The notes under the pieces were generated by a model that was not told the origin of the DNA, ran no database searches, and saw only the letters and a program-made list of their open reading frames with translations. The translations under genes were made by a program, and so were the position numbers. Positions 10,371-22,362 of a DNA stretch of 64,000 nt are shown in pieces (the stretch's first letter is position 1; every line of letters begins with the position of its first letter). The DNA is from Phytophthora sp. 'mugwort' (lineage: Eukaryota; Oomycota; Peronosporomycetes; Peronosporales; Peronosporaceae), in assembly GCA_033558025.1 (NCBI GenBank), contig JAUCEF010000016.1, positions 1,612,001 to 1,676,000 of the forward strand, in the 5' to 3' direction.

Positions 10371-11650
10371 GGCCCGCCCTTCCTCCGAAGGCGGAAGTAG
10401 CTCATTTAGTATCCTAAGACGGCGAGTAGCGCAACGAGCCTGTGCGAGCGGAGCGGAGGCGCTACTAACGGAGCGAAGCGTTGGTAGCTTTCTTATTAGT
10501 GGAGCGAGCTCTTGAGCGAGCGGAACGAGTTGGGACCCAACAAATACACACCGCCCGCAAAGCGGGCGGCGCTCGGCGAGAACTCAACGTTAATGTCGCT
10601 CCGTCCGTACATCCGTAGTGTCACACCATAACGTGATTCTAGACGCAACCTCTCTGGCTGCGGAGCGCAGGGAAGTCGGGGCTCCATTGGCTAAAACAAC
10701 ATTCGGCCGAAGGCGGTCATTGGTGGAAATATAAATAAAACGATTGGTTGAAAATTGAAATATGTTTTAGCCCGCATTCCAAGTTTTTTTAAATTTAACC
10801 TCAAATCGTGCCATACACAGTTTCTCAAATCATATACAAAATGTAAGATGCATGCATCAGTGCCCGTGCATTGTTGATGCCACGTTGCAGAGTCATATGG
10901 AAACGATATATATGCAATACTCGATGCCCTGCATCTCACTGGTGACCTTTGTGATAATACACGTAACGTGCGGTTCATCTACACACGCACAAGCTGCGCT
11001 GCAGCTATGTGTGGAATGGTGCCTCTGGGCTAACCCAGCCAATTATCGTGCCACAACCTTATCATTCACCCCATCCGTAAATGGCGAGAAACCGCGCCTT
11101 ATCGAGCGCGCATCACCCTCAAGCCAACGCTGGCGCGTCATCATCCGGAAAACGGTCGGTGAGGGCAAATCTACTCGTAAGTTTCGCAGATATATTCCAG
11201 CTCGACGCTGTACCATTTTTTGACGAATCACAATAGACGAGGGCTCAATTGGCCTCGACAACTCTTAACGTTGATTTATTAGCCAATCAAAACGCACCTA
11301 CAAGGGCGAAGTTTGCTCCCTTTCAGGTCGGAATCATCCATGCCGGTTGCCTCGTGTTTGATTTTTTCACCACCACCACCGTTTATATCGAGGCTATTTT
11401 TGCGCCATTTTACATTAATTTGACTTAGATTTGTATAGTACAGAAGAGCTTACAACTGCTCCTCGCGAGAGGGTTAAGTAAAATCAAAACAGGACCGGAC
11501 TTTCTTAATTTTGAGATTCGTGTGGTGGGGTACGAGACAGACACCAGACAGATTGCTGGCCCGTGCCACTAGCGCCATATCTTTTCCAACGCCAGCTGTC
11601 AGTGACGGAGACAAGTGCACACTGAGCTGGAACGTACAGTCAATGCAAGA
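10371..11650. other. spacer without recognised genes
   Basis: Frames up to 123 codons occur (10852-11223 plus) but none has a recognisable motif or a credible start context. The left part continues the GC-rich palindromic words; the right part is ordinary AT-rich DNA. Confidence 0.4.
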
Positions 11651-11659
11651 TGAGCTCTG

Positions 11660-13150
11660 AAGATAAGTATAGGTCTTATATATTCTGCTACTAAAGCTCT
11701 GTCTCGAATGCGACTAGTCATGGGCGGGGACTCGCGTTTTTCCAAACCATGTGCCCCAAATTCGCGTGCAGGTAAGAGCCTCGTTCGTCGGGTGGCCTCG
11801 AACCTTGTTGGACAGAATAACCAAACCACGCTTGCCATGCCAACACTGCGAAAAGAAGTAGGTTGACGTCCATCCTCTCTTTTTTTCTGAGGCTTGTAGA
11901 AGAAACAAACTTTATACTGGCGCTGCCGCAGACGCTGGATACCATTGCTCATGTGTGATCTATCGTCTGAAAGTGTGATATCCGTCCACATCAACAGGCA
12001 TCTTGCTCGACCATTAAACACCTTCGTCAGATCTCGTGTTCGGTGGCTTGAGTCTGTCCGATGAGCTCTTGATGTAGCCTTGCCAGGTACTCGAAGTGCG
12101 AGTTTATTCGCTTCTATTTCTCTCAGAGCTTGCTGTAGATAATGTACGCATTCACAAGCGCCATATCCACGAGTCTAAGAAAGGGGCTCTTATAGTATTT
12201 GTTGAATCTGCAGACCAGAGCAGCATAAGTTAGAATCTATAGCCAGTCCTTGTCAGCATATTATCACCGACCATGCCTTACTGACATATGCATCGAATAC
12301 GCTTGAAGGCGTAGCTGGTCATGGGATCGACGCCTCTCATGTAGCGTTAATACTCTGAAACTAGTCATGGGCAGGGCACATTGCTTGGACGTCCCCTGTT
12401 GTCACGTCGTCGAATTGTAGTCGGTTCAGCCACCACTTGTGAAGCCAAGCAATACACGATGGTGTTGTCTGCCCACATGGCCATGGTTTGATTTAGCCAC
12501 CGCCATTTGAAAGAGCACGCGGTATTCTGTCTGCTTTTTTCTTTGGATAAGTCAGTGCGTTTGCGCAATCCCTTTCGGTCGGTCTGCATGGTGCCGACAT
12601 AGTTGAACCCCATTGTCCGGAGCTGCTGCGATAGGGATATGGACGAGTAGTAGCTGTCTCCAATCACTAACCGACGCCCTTCATACGGCATCCCACGGGA
12701 CAAGCATGCAATGTTACGAATGACAGCAGCTAGGCCGTTCATAGTGTCCATTGATTGAGAGTATTTTAGTGTCACCAGCCCTCCCGATGTCGAATTCAAC
12801 CCTGCAATTGTCCAAATGATAACAGTTCAGTATATTCTCTCAGTGGTAACATGATTCTGTCAGCATAAGCAATACCCCGTCTGTCCTAGCCATGACACAT
12901 TTGAAGCCCCACTGATGTGCTGTTATTCATGAAGTACCATCGATGCTTAAGGTATCACGAATGCGATGCTATCTCGGGTCGCCAGACACAAAAATCAGTG
13001 AGTAATTCGACCGTATCTCCTGCATGGAGGGTCTGCGGAGAAAGTGTTGGAATTGATATAGCCTGGGGATGCCTTCGGAAAGGAGAGGATCGTTTCTGCT
13101 CTTCTGTTGTGTCTCCCATCTCAGCTACATTCAAATAATGTAGTACCACT
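11660..13150 (-). pseudogene. PiggyBac-type transposase remnant
   Basis: A minus-strand frame of 144 codons (12365-12799) carries the PiggyBac signature VIGDSYYSSISLSQQLRTMG followed by YVGTMQTDRKG, the conserved core of the DDE_Tnp_1_7 family around the third catalytic aspartate. Downstream in other frames, MRGVDPMTSY near 12330-12350 and a cysteine-bearing C-terminal segment near 11720-11950 match the family's end. Upstream pieces around 12955-13150 fit the start of the DDE domain. Stops and shifts occur every 50-150 codons, so the gene is dead. PiggyBac enzymes move DNA at TTAA sites; terminal repeats were not found. Confidence 0.75.
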
Positions 13151-13159
13151 CCGTTTCAG

Positions 13160-15795
13160 TTCACTTGTCGTCTTTCACTTACGTGGCTCGGGATTTGTTA
13201 GTATTGCACGGAAACATCATTGATTGGGTTTAAGGAGAGGTGGTGGCAGCGCCGTTTGAATGGTATGCAGGATTTCACTGCGGGATCCGCATTGCCGCCT
13301 GAATGACACGCAATTTTGTTTGGCGCCCAAACAGCGGGCCTCCAACCAATATGTCCCATCCTCTCTCACAGCCCACCTTGACCGCGAAGCACCAGCCCAC
13401 AAGCCACTAGCTTGACGAGTAACCAGCGCAAATGGCCGCGGAAACAAGGGTCAGCATCACGATTCAGCAAGATAATGCCTCCCCTATTTCGGCCCCAAAG
13501 ACCCCGCGTTTTTCTCGGCAGTTGATGTGCTTGGCCTTCATGTATCGCTACCGTTTCAGCCACCAAACAACCTAACATGAACTGCCTAGATCTCGGAGCG
13601 TTAGCGCTTTCAAAGCCCGGCAATAGCTGTGCTCAGCGCGCACCGTATCAGACCCAGCCGACGCTGGGACTGAGGCGTACTGGGAGTTGCCGGACGAGAC
13701 CCTGAACAAATTTTTCATCTCGCTACAGTGTGCAATGGTGTCCTTCGTTCGAGCGCGAGGGGAAAACACCTACAAGGTCGTGCACATGGTGAAAGCAAAG
13801 CTTCGCCAGGAGAGAAGACTTCCTCTGAGCATACCCTGATCTGACTACACTGTCTCGTTATACGAGTGATAGTTAGCTTCACGTCATCCGTCCATAGGTA
13901 GTTTAAGTATATTTGGAAGACAAGTAATTTGACACAGGCAGAATGTTGAAGTGGACAAGTGAACTGGAACGGAGTAGTAGTCGCTCCACCTTCTCCACAA
14001 GGACAAGTGTAGCAGCTTTTCTGCAACAGAGAGGGGCCCCGATATAACCGGTTTCATTTCACGTACTGTTGCTGCGTATTGGGCTGTGCTGGTCGTGCGG
14101 TCCTCCATGTAACTTACTAGTAAGTCTTCTGCGGCACGATTAATACCAAAATTACAGATACAGCGAGCGCATAAATGCGTCAAGGCCGCGCGTGCGTAGC
14201 GAATAACAGAACGAGAAGATGTTCAGCAGGGAGCGGCGACTATATCGGAGTAGGATCGCAAGCTAGGGGGTCCGTGAAGCCGGAAGTATCGGTCCAGCCG
14301 AATGGCAATCGAGGAGGAGAACAATAGTCCTGGCATAACAAAAAAGTACTTACGATTTCATGGTCGTGGTGAATTAGGAAACTAAAATAAACAGCCCGAT
14401 TAGCACATATTTTTAATAAATATGCAAGAGATTGAAGTGGGCGAATATGCCCGTTTCAAATATATGGGTTAGCAGCCTGTTTTTCTGACAAAAACTGGTG
14501 AAAAAAGGCGTGTTAAAGTTACTTTAAATGATAGAAACGTAGACAGTAGGAAGCTGCTGTAATAAACAAAGCTGATCAGATGAACGTGTTTCGCCCAATA
14601 GTCCGTCTGTAGTACGATTACGTGAAAGCGACCCACGTGAGGGTAAAGACATCATGTGATTCGCTTGTACGTAATTTAAAGTTAAAACAATTCGCTCGAT
14701 CAGGCATGATAAAGCGGCCACTATTTTTTTTTATTGATTAGGTTACGACGGAATTAGAACATCGTAATCCACCTGATAACATTATTCACAACACAGCATG
14801 TAAGTGCTTCGGGAAAAGACACACGATGTTCGAATACGCTCGTAGGAAGTGGTACAGGAAAGTGGTCATTCAGAGCACCATGATTCAGAGCACGAATGGA
14901 GCAGCTTTCGGACCGAGCGGCAAGTAGCCAAGACACTATCGATATGTGTCATGCTGCTGAAGCCGAGTCCAGTAGATATGAAGCTTGTAGCCCGTGACGT
15001 CAGGCGCGGCTGCCGCATTGAAATAATGCATATTTACTCGCGCTCTCCTGCAATTGATAGTTGTTACTGAAGGGACAGCAAGTCGCGCGAGGATCCATTT
15101 GACCACGCTTAGCGACCAACTCATTCCAGAAGTTTCAAGATGTTGTTTTTCTGCAGCCGACAGCATAAGACTGAAGTGCCACCTGCCGAACATCAATCGA
15201 TGGCTTCCCAGTTTGCATGCTCTTCCAAACCAGCACTACGAACTCGGATCGCAGCCATATAATTTCCTGGAAAGATCCTCCACTTCGCTCAGCATAATGG
15301 CATTCGCTTGAAATCACTGCCAAACAGAACCGATTATAAAATATGTGCGGTTGAGATAAGAAAGTGACCAGAGCTGGACGTAGGACAGGAAGTTCCTGTC
15401 AACCTTATTGTAGAACAGTCGAGCTGACGCGGATGGATTCGATGAATTCACCAACACTGATAAATCAAGATCTACAATGGTATTCCGTTGAGACTTGGCG
15501 CGGTGACAGCCTCCGGACTGTAGCCAGAGTTGCACTGAACCGCACTGACTACATGTATACATGGGACAGGTAAGTATTCTGCAAGCCATGTTAAAAGTCA
15601 ATTGATAGCTCACTCGAGTGATGGTGGTTGAAATAACTAGAGTGGTTGCTAAGCTGCTAGTGCAGGAAGCCCCTCTGAGCATAATCTGTAGGGTAAACAA
15701 TAGAGGCGACAAAGCTGGTGTTTTCTACAGCGGCAGAGATAGCTCAGTCTTAGGACACCCACTTTCAAAACAACCAAAGCAGTGCAAGTGTCCTT
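13160..15795. other. unassigned sequence, probably old transposon debris
   Basis: Many short frames occur on both strands (the longest is 132 codons, minus, 15314-15712), but none shows a domain I recognise. The rightmost part directly precedes a Copia primer-binding site and gag start, so it may include decayed LTR sequence of that element. Confidence 0.35.
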
Positions 15796-15801
15796 CCAAG
15801 C

Positions 15802-15816
15802 GGTTATGAGCCCAAC
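15802..15816 (+). other. Copia-type primer-binding site (initiator tRNA-Met anticodon arm)
   Basis: GGTTATGAGCCCAAC is the exact complement of the anticodon arm of eukaryotic initiator tRNA-Met (GTTGGGCTCATAACC). Priming from the anticodon arm is the Drosophila copia mode. The ATG inside it (15806) is also the gag start. The same sequence occurs at 16990-17004 in the other Copia element. Confidence 0.7.
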
Positions 15817-16027
15817 CACCGCTGGTCCCAACGACGTCTTCCGGGACGACAACTACTTCCTGTGGGAGTTCAACGCCATAATGGCCCTGGTGTGCTAGGA
15901 CCTGCTCAAACACGTAGTGCTTAAGCTAGAAGAGGCTGTCCTGCAAGGCACCACAGAGCGTAACGCCGCGGACATCAAGGCACTAGCAATCCTCGTCAAG
16001 TTGCTGGTTCCAGAAGCGTGGAGATGA
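15806..16027 (+). pseudogene. Copia gag N-terminal fragment
   Basis: From the ATG at 15806 the frame reads MSPTTAGPNDVFRDDNYFLW and EFNAIMALVC, then a TAG, then LLKHVVLKLEE and DIKALAILVKLLVPEAW to a TGA at 16025-16027. The NYFLWEFxxxMxL pattern is the usual start of Ty1/Copia gag proteins. One premature stop interrupts it, and no protease, integrase or reverse transcriptase follows. It is a truncated element, different in sequence from the Copia at 16652-22201. Confidence 0.65.
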
Positions 16028-16454
16028 GTCGTTTATTTTTGGCTGGCGTGTTCGGCGAAGCACGCAGGCGTGGTGAGCCGTTTTTTTAGTCAACCGAAAG
16101 CAAAGGGAAACCTACAATCATGGATGTTGGGTGTAATCGGCGCTAACGTTGGAGTTAACGGTGGCGTGACGAATTTGTTGGGAAAGTAATTGAGTCCATT
16201 GCACGAGTGTTTGCACTAGAATTCGAATCGCGTAGGCGTGACTTCGATCCCACATTTGGAATACGGCGACAAGCGTGCTTTTGCCGACGAATTTCCTGTT
16301 CTAACGATACTTGTTTTCAATGCGTACAGTACAAACTGTAGAACATTGTTATTCAATTAGGCTCGTTGCGTTGTGTGAACAGCATTAGACCTTCTGATGG
16401 GCCCCTATTCGTACGCGGGTATTAATAGTGGATTGGGAATGGTTAATATGTATC
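16028..16454. other. spacer between Copia fragment and Gypsy-1
   Basis: About 430 bases without a credible frame or recognised repeat. It ends at the GCAA target duplication of Gypsy-1 (16455-16458). Confidence 0.4.
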
Positions 16455-16458
16455 GCAA

Positions 16459-16651
16459 TGGTAACAGGGTTACATGAAGAGTGCCAAGTCACTCTTCGGA
16501 ATTGTACCTCTAGTGATGCAGCAAACATCGCTATGACGTCCCTACAACGACGTCACGGATGGTTGTCACACATATGGTACAAGGGGCCTCATACTCACTC
16601 TATAGGATAATGTCTAGTATACCTTTTTTATAGGTGACTAGCAGTTAGTTG
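16459..16651 (+). repeat. Gypsy-1 5' LTR, left part
   Basis: It aligns with the first 200 bases of the 3' LTR at 29536, sharing GGGTTACATGAAG, GTGCCAAG, GACGTCACGGATGG, CACACATAT and GGTGACT. It is cut at 16651 by the Copia LTR; the continuation lies at 22202. Confidence 0.8.
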
Positions 16652-16988
16652 TCAAGATGCCAGTACCACGATACGGTTGGCGAGAGGCATAAGACCGTTA
16701 CTTGAACTGCCATCCAGGAGACGGCGGGAGGCAGTGAGAATGGGGAGCTCGCTGTTGAAGCTGCGGTGGCCGCTGGAGCCGAGAAGCCCCGCAGGACTTT
16801 GCATAAGTAGGAGTAGGAGGTCAGCTAAGGACCTCAGTGTCAAATTTGCCAGCAAGAAGACAAGGGCCCAGGAGCTCAAGTAGGCAGAGAGTGGCGTATC
16901 AATCAACGTATTTCTTTATTACGTTGGTTGTTGCTTTAACTCAAGTGGCGAAGCCAAGAGTTCGCCAAGGATATTTGTTTACGTAATA
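16652..16988 (+). repeat. Copia-1 5' LTR
   Basis: It is collinear with 21865-22201 over its full length. A perfect internal block runs from GCCGCTGGAGCCGAG through GACAAGGGCCCAGGAG, with scattered mismatches elsewhere. The exact left edge is uncertain by a few bases. Confidence 0.85.
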
Positions 16989-17004
16989 GGGTTATGAGCC
17001 CAAC
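16989..17004 (+). other. Copia-1 primer-binding site overlapping gag ATG
   Basis: GGGTTATGAGCCCAAC directly follows the 5' LTR and is complementary to the anticodon stem and loop of initiator tRNA-Met. The ATG at 16994-16996 pairs with the CAU anticodon and is the first codon of gag. Confidence 0.75.
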
Positions 17005-18223
17005 TTACGCACAAGCCTCGGCCACAAACTCAAGCACCATGTCGAAGACCACTGATGCTACGTGGAAAGTGACTATATCGGAGAAGACGGGTGGTCCAAC
17101 CCGATGTAACGGTCAAAACTGGTCTTACTACCGCAAACAAATGGAGCGGGCGGCGCGCAAGAAAAACAGTGATCTCTATGAAGTCATGACTGGCAAAAAG
17201 GGATTCAATGCTGCCTGGACTGATCTGCAAAAGACCGTATGGGAGAATCTCCAACTTGATTTCTAGGAGCTGATACTACCGTTGGTGAGCACTGACATTG
17301 GGCAACAGCTCATGGATATGGTCGATGGATCAGCCATGTGGAAGTATCGCTGCGAACGTTATGATGGAACCGCCAATGAGCAAACCCGCCCATGATGAAA
17401 CGTCAGCTATATGCTCAGTTGGTGTATGCTCGGTGCAAGCCAAAGTGCAATGGAAGGGCATTTAATCTACATGTACCGGCTTCACACACGTTTAAAGACC
17501 GTGGGAATGACACTCGATGACACAGTGTTCAACAAAATGCTGGTGTCATTCTTCCCATCTAATGATCGATTTGATCGATTACGCGGTCTAGTAGACACTG
17601 GTCTGGAGTGTGTTTACTCTTCAGACAAAGTCGTCGCCATAGAGATTACGTTCGACAAAGCAAATAAGGCAGACCAACATATAAATCGTGCATTTGGAAA
17701 TGGTAAGCAGGTACCCGGTCAGAGCCAGCAGGGCAAGCAGCAAGCTGGAGGTGGTGAGCTAAAGTCCAGGGAAACGAAGGGCCCGAAGCGTGATGACACG
17801 CAACGGCTGTTCGAGGGCGATCGGAAGCAAGGAAATTGCTTTGGGTGCCATAAGTCTGGTCATTCTCGGAAAGACTGTCCGGATAAGGACAAGAAGGGCA
17901 ACGCCGGTGGGAATGCTGGTATTGGTGGCGGCAACCAGGCCCGCATGTCATTTGTGACCCCAGCTGATGATTCGAGGTATGGAAAGACCCGACTGACGAA
18001 TAGTGATGCCGTGAAAAACACGTCAAAGCAGTGTGGATATTATCCAGAGTCGTGGGTATATGACTCAGCTGCTGATCGACATTTAGTCGGTGACAAAATA
18101 TACTTCGTGGGATATCGGACACTCTCTGCAACAGGGGGAAGACGGAGACTGTCGATCGATACAACGGCAAGTCTACCTTACAGGAGTTGGTTCTATCGAC
18201 CTGTGAGTGATAGTACATGGTGA
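16994..18223 (+). pseudogene. Copia-1 gag and protease relic
   Basis: The first frame (16994-17266) begins MSPTYAQASA and encodes a Copia gag N-terminus with NGQNWSYYRKQME. A TAG and a shift follow. The next frame (17411-18223) continues gag with LHTRLKTVGM, MLVSFFPSN and a CCHC zinc knuckle, CFGCHKSGHSRKDC (C-x2-C-x4-H-x4-C, near 17838-17880). It then enters the protease with WVYDSAADRHLVG, where DSA stands at the usual aspartic protease site (about 18054-18065). Gag packages element RNA; the protease matures the polyprotein. The intervening stop and shifts make it non-functional. Confidence 0.8.
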
Positions 18224-19286
18224 GCATGTAGTGCTTCGGTTGGATGATGTTTTCTATTCGCCAAAGAGACCAAACCTACTGTCCCAGTCTGTAGCGCGCA
18301 AGCAGGGATTCAAAGTGGAGTTTGATGATGAGAAGGGCGTCTACACACTGATCAAGAAAAATATCATGGCCTTGCAAGCCCCAGAAGATTCTTGTAGCCT
18401 GTACATGTTCACCGCGCACAATGAGTTTCTGCAAGGAAAGCGAAGCCCAATTATGCCAAAGGCCATGGTAAACTCGCACTTTGGGATGGCGTAGCGGACT
18501 TACAATGCTGGCACGAGCGACTCGGTCACCTGTGTCTGTAACACGTGAAACAGATGGTCGATCGTGAATTGGTGGATGGGATGATGCTCCGCAAAAGGCA
18601 ATTCAACATGTGCAAAGCATGCCAACTGGGCAGGCTTCAAATGAAGCCAGCGCAAAAGCTACTCGATCGCGGAGTGAAGCAGCAAAATGACATAGTGTTT
18701 GCTGATCTGCCGTTCCCTTCGGCAAACTTCAACTGTACGCGGTTTAAAGCTATATTAGTGATCACGGCGTACCCCGTACGGAACAAGACAAGTGACGAGT
18801 TTAACGCATTAATGCGCCAATATGTAGTTTGGGCAGAGCGGCAATGCGGTTATCCAGTGAAGGAGATCTTCACACGGATAAAAGTGGAGAGTTCGTGAAG
18901 GAGGACATAACGGCGTGGTACCAGCATCGCGGGATGGTGCGCACCACCACACCGCTCAATCCGTCGCGACTCAAACATGGTTGAACGTAGCCATCAGATC
19001 CTGTGTGAATGATGAAGACTATGCTGAAGGAGTCAAGATTGCCAACATCATTTTGGTTGATACAATGTACTATGCAGTATACCTCAAGAATCGATCATAT
19101 TCGAGCGCAATTGACCGCACGTCGTATGAAGAAATGTGGGGATGGAAACCCGACATTCATCATGTTCGTAAGTTTGGTGCCCTGGCATACGTGCACATGA
19201 AGGTGGGACCCTCACGGCACAAGTTTGCTGATAATTGCCGAACGGGATTACTCCTTGGATACCACGAAGGCACACTGGGATGCTAA
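18207..19286 (+). pseudogene. Copia-1 integrase relic
   Basis: Frames 18207-18494, 18545-18898 and 18915-19286 together cover the pre-integrase zinc region (CWHERLGHL near 18508, then CKACQLG near 18614), the catalytic core (FADLPFP with the first aspartate, about 18700; a DKSGEFVKE-like piece near 18880 in another frame), and the C-terminal part with SYEEMWGWKPD, VRKFGALAYVH and GLLLGYHEG. Order and motifs are those of Ty1/Copia integrase, which inserts cDNA into the host genome. At least three stops or frame changes break it. Confidence 0.8.
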
Positions 19287-20026
19287 GTTTACTTTGCGAC
19301 TGAAGGCACGGTACTATTTGGGGATAAGTGACAGTGAACGAGCAAGTCTTCTATAAGAACAGGCACGGATCTGATTTCGAAAACACAGTTCGTGAACGGT
19401 CCATTGCGTCGGACCCATACTTGACCAGTGTTGGGGGACAGGATTATGACCTTCCGGTCGTAGGGGGGCGCGAGTATGTTGACAGCAATGACGCTGATGG
19501 GCCCGATGAATATTCTAACGTTGACCTTAGCGAGCCCGTGCCAGCACAACCAGGACCACATGCCCGTTGGCTGGATCGCAAACCACCAGTGTTTAGTGAC
19601 GAAATGGTGTTCAACAGCAACAACCGGATGTAGCGCCTGATATATCACCTACCAACTAGTTGACCTCTGCCGAACATGAAGGAGACATGACGGTGGCGTC
19701 CGAGTCAAATGACATAGAGGATGACGATAGTGGCGGGACTGGTGAAAATGAGGTGGAAAATGGAACCATTGACGGCAATGATATTGAGGTGGACCGCATC
19801 AGAGGTTAGTTGCTACAGTGCAGAAGAAGACGATCATCATGGCGATACATCTGAAGGCTATGTGGAGGACGGAAATGCCAATGTGGACGAAGCCACTAAT
19901 GATCTCATGGAAGATGTGACAATGAATGAGTGTGATCCGGTGCAGCTGAGTGGGCATCGATGACTGCGTGAAGATGAAGAGTCGGTAGTTAGTGGAGAAG
20001 GTCTACCGAAAAGGAGGCGAACTGGG
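19287..20026 (+). pseudogene. Copia-1 integrase-RT linker relic
   Basis: Acidic low-complexity frames (101 codons at 19328, 80 codons at 19721, rich in D, E, G and N) lie between integrase and reverse transcriptase. This fits the variable, disordered linker of Copia polyproteins. Confidence 0.5.
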
Positions 20027-21734
20027 TTGATGACTATTGCCGAGACGTCGGAGCAAGATGAGCTACCGAATCGTTTCGCTGTTTATGCAGCCATTGCTAT
20101 GGTAACTACGAAGCAGGACCAACCAGTGAAGAGACTCTGGGACGAGTCGGAGGTTCGTCTGCCTCGAACATTTAAAGAAGCCATGGCATCGCCACAGCGA
20201 AAAGAGTGGTGGGCTGGGATGGAGGAAGAAATCGCAGCGATGGACGAGAAAGACGTATTCGAACTAGTACCAGAAGTGGATGCCCGCTGGGATGCGTGCC
20301 CTGCAAACTATGTGGCGTTTCGTAATCAAACCAGACAAAGGAAATGCGATGAAGTTTAGACCGCGATTGTGCGCGAGAGAAAACACCGGGCGTCGATTTC
20401 ATCGAGATTGGAATATCTTCGCCTGTAGCACGAATGGCATCTTTCAGGCTTTTCATCGCACTGTGTGTCGTTTTGGATTTTGATCCATTCCAGTGTGACG
20501 TAAATACCGCTTACCTTAGCGTGTCCCTGAAGATTGTATATTTCGTCAGAAGGATTGCTGGATTCCCTTTGAAAAAGGGATGGGTCTACAAGTTGAAACA
20601 CGCACTATATGGCTACACCAGAGCGGAAGGGGGTTGTACGAGTTGAATACCTGGCTGGTGTCACGGGATTGGCACCGATGCACAACGGAACCTTGTCTGT
20701 ACATATATAATGTGGTCGGAGTGTTCGCGATCTTGTTGGTATACGTAGCCGATCTCATTTGTGAACTCAATAACGAGTCTTGGAAGGAGCAGTTCTTTGC
20801 AGACCTGAACAGCAAGTACGGAGTCAAAGATCTGGGTATACTACACAGCTATCTTGGGGAACAAGTGGATTTGTCATCGGGAGGAATATTCCTAAACCAG
20901 ACGAAATATGCAAACGATGCACTAGCTCGGTTTGGACTCGCAGATGCTCGACCGTGTCGATCCCTCATGGATACGACCACAAAGTTAACCAGTGCGCTCG
21001 CAAATGAAAAAGGTGGTGTCAAAGAACCTGGCATCGAGTACCGATCGGTCATAAGTGCATTAATGTACTTGGCTACAAGCACTAGACCTGACCTAGCTTT
21101 TCCAGTGGGATACCTTAATCGCTTTGTTGACGGACCGACAGTACAACACGGTGGTGCCTTGAAGCGCGTTATACGGTACTTGGTCTACACAACAGATTAC
21201 GGCATTCGTTAAAAAAAAACCGGAGACAAAGCGTGACAAGAGGAAGCAGGTGGTGACGATTGACGGATACTCGATGCGGACTGGGGCAACTGCTCAGAGA
21301 CGCGAAAGAGCATTACGGGGTTTGCACTGCTTGTAGCAGGCGGACCTGTAACTTGGCCGGCAAGACGGCAAAGCGTAGTGGTTCAGAGTACCGCGGAAGC
21401 AGAATACGTAGCTTCCTGCGAAACATGCACGGAGGGACGCGCGTTGAATAACGTGGTGACTAAAGTCGTCCTGAATGAGCATGTGGAGTTCACCCTTGGT
21501 GTCGACAACAAGGCATCAGTCGCGCTGGCGTCCAACCCGACGTACAGTAGGAAGACACGACATATCGAACTACGGTTCCGCTATGTCCGCGAACAAGTGG
21601 CGCAAGGAGTGCTGATATCGAAAGTTGTCAGGGAAGTTTACCCCGCAGATCTTGCTAACCAGCCTCTAAACTTCCCAAGACTGTCCAAGATGAAGTTACT
21701 CGTTGGAATGAAGCCGGAGATAGCGAGGAGATAG
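20027..21734 (+). pseudogene. Copia-1 reverse transcriptase and RNase H relic
   Basis: The frame at 20027-20359 has LPRTFKEAMAS and WWAGMEEEIAAM, the start of Copia reverse transcriptase. The frame at 20434-20646 has FQCDVNTAYLS (first catalytic aspartate) and WVYKLKHALYGY. The frame at 20580-21212 has LLVYVADLI in place of the YVDD box, so the catalytic pair is mutated, then YLGEQVD and YRSVISALMYLATSTRPDL. RNase H follows at 21378-21734 with STAEAEYVASCE and TRHIELRFRYVRE. Several stops separate the pieces. Confidence 0.85.
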
Positions 21735-21851
21735 CGGGGAGATAGCGAGGACACCGCGCGAGAACCATCGTGGTTCATATCATGAGGCACATCAGCGAGC
21801 GATACGAGACCGCAAGGAGTAGGTGTCCCAAAGCGCTGGGCTGTCGGCTTC

Positions 21852-21864
21852 GGAGGGGGGCGGG
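21852..21864 (+). other. Copia-1 polypurine tract
   Basis: GGAGGGGGGCGGG stands directly before the 3' LTR, the normal place for the plus-strand primer of an LTR element. Confidence 0.75.
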
Positions 21865-22201
21865 TTAAGATGCAGTACCACGATACCGTTGGCGAGCGGC
21901 GTAAGACCGTTACTTAAACGGCAATCAGGGAGACGGCGGAAAGCACAGAGAATGAGGAGCTCGCTGTTGAAGCTGCAGTGGCCGCTGGAGCCGAGAAGCC
22001 CCGCAGGACTTTGCATAAGTAGGAGTAGGAGGTCAGCTAAGGACCTCAGTGTCAAATTTGCCAGCAAGAAGACAAGGGCCCAGGAGTTCAAGTAGGCAGA
22101 GCGTGGCGTATCAATCAACGTATTTCTTTATTACGTTGGTTGTTGCTTTAACCCAAGTGGCGAAGCCAAGAGTTCGACAAGGATAATTCGTCTACGTAAT
22201 A
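21865..22201 (+). repeat. Copia-1 3' LTR
   Basis: Collinear partner of 16652-16988, also 337 bases. It begins directly after the polypurine tract and ends at ACGTAATA. Confidence 0.85.
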
Positions 22202-22362
22202 AGATTGTAAGAAGATCACCTATATATATATTCAGTCTTATATCTACCTAATTTGGTAGCAGTCCCCTCAGACAAGGGACTTGAGAACTGCCGTTCACTG
22301 GGAGTTTTGTATACTCTCCGAAAGTCGCACTCCTGTGCGCAAGGTGTTGTGTGTCTATCACG
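22202..22362 (+). repeat. Gypsy-1 5' LTR, right part
   Basis: It continues the LTR interrupted by Copia-1: GATCACC, TATATTCAGTCTTATA and later GTGCGCAAGGTGTTGTGTG followed by ATCAC, all matching the 3' LTR. About 135 bases present in the 3' LTR are missing here, so the two LTRs have diverged by deletion or insertion. Confidence 0.7.

Larger units (their letters stand above)
16652..22201 (+). mobile_element. Copia-1 LTR retrotransposon (dead)
   Basis: A Ty1/Copia element of 5550 bases with two 337-base LTRs (16652-16988 and 21865-22201), an initiator-tRNA-type primer-binding site, relics of gag, protease, integrase, reverse transcriptase and RNase H in the canonical Copia order, and a polypurine tract. 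It sits inside the 5' LTR of Gypsy-1 and is therefore younger than Gypsy-1. Flanks (TTAGTTG left, AGATTG right) may hold an imperfect target duplication but are not conclusive. Many frameshifts show it is no longer active. Confidence 0.85.

Noticed and set aside
16459..22247. Gypsy-1 5' LTR ending near 22247, before TGGTAGCAG as primer site
   Set aside because: The similarity to the 3' LTR resumes at 22336-22361, and only the longer LTR gives CA edges followed by the GCAA duplication.
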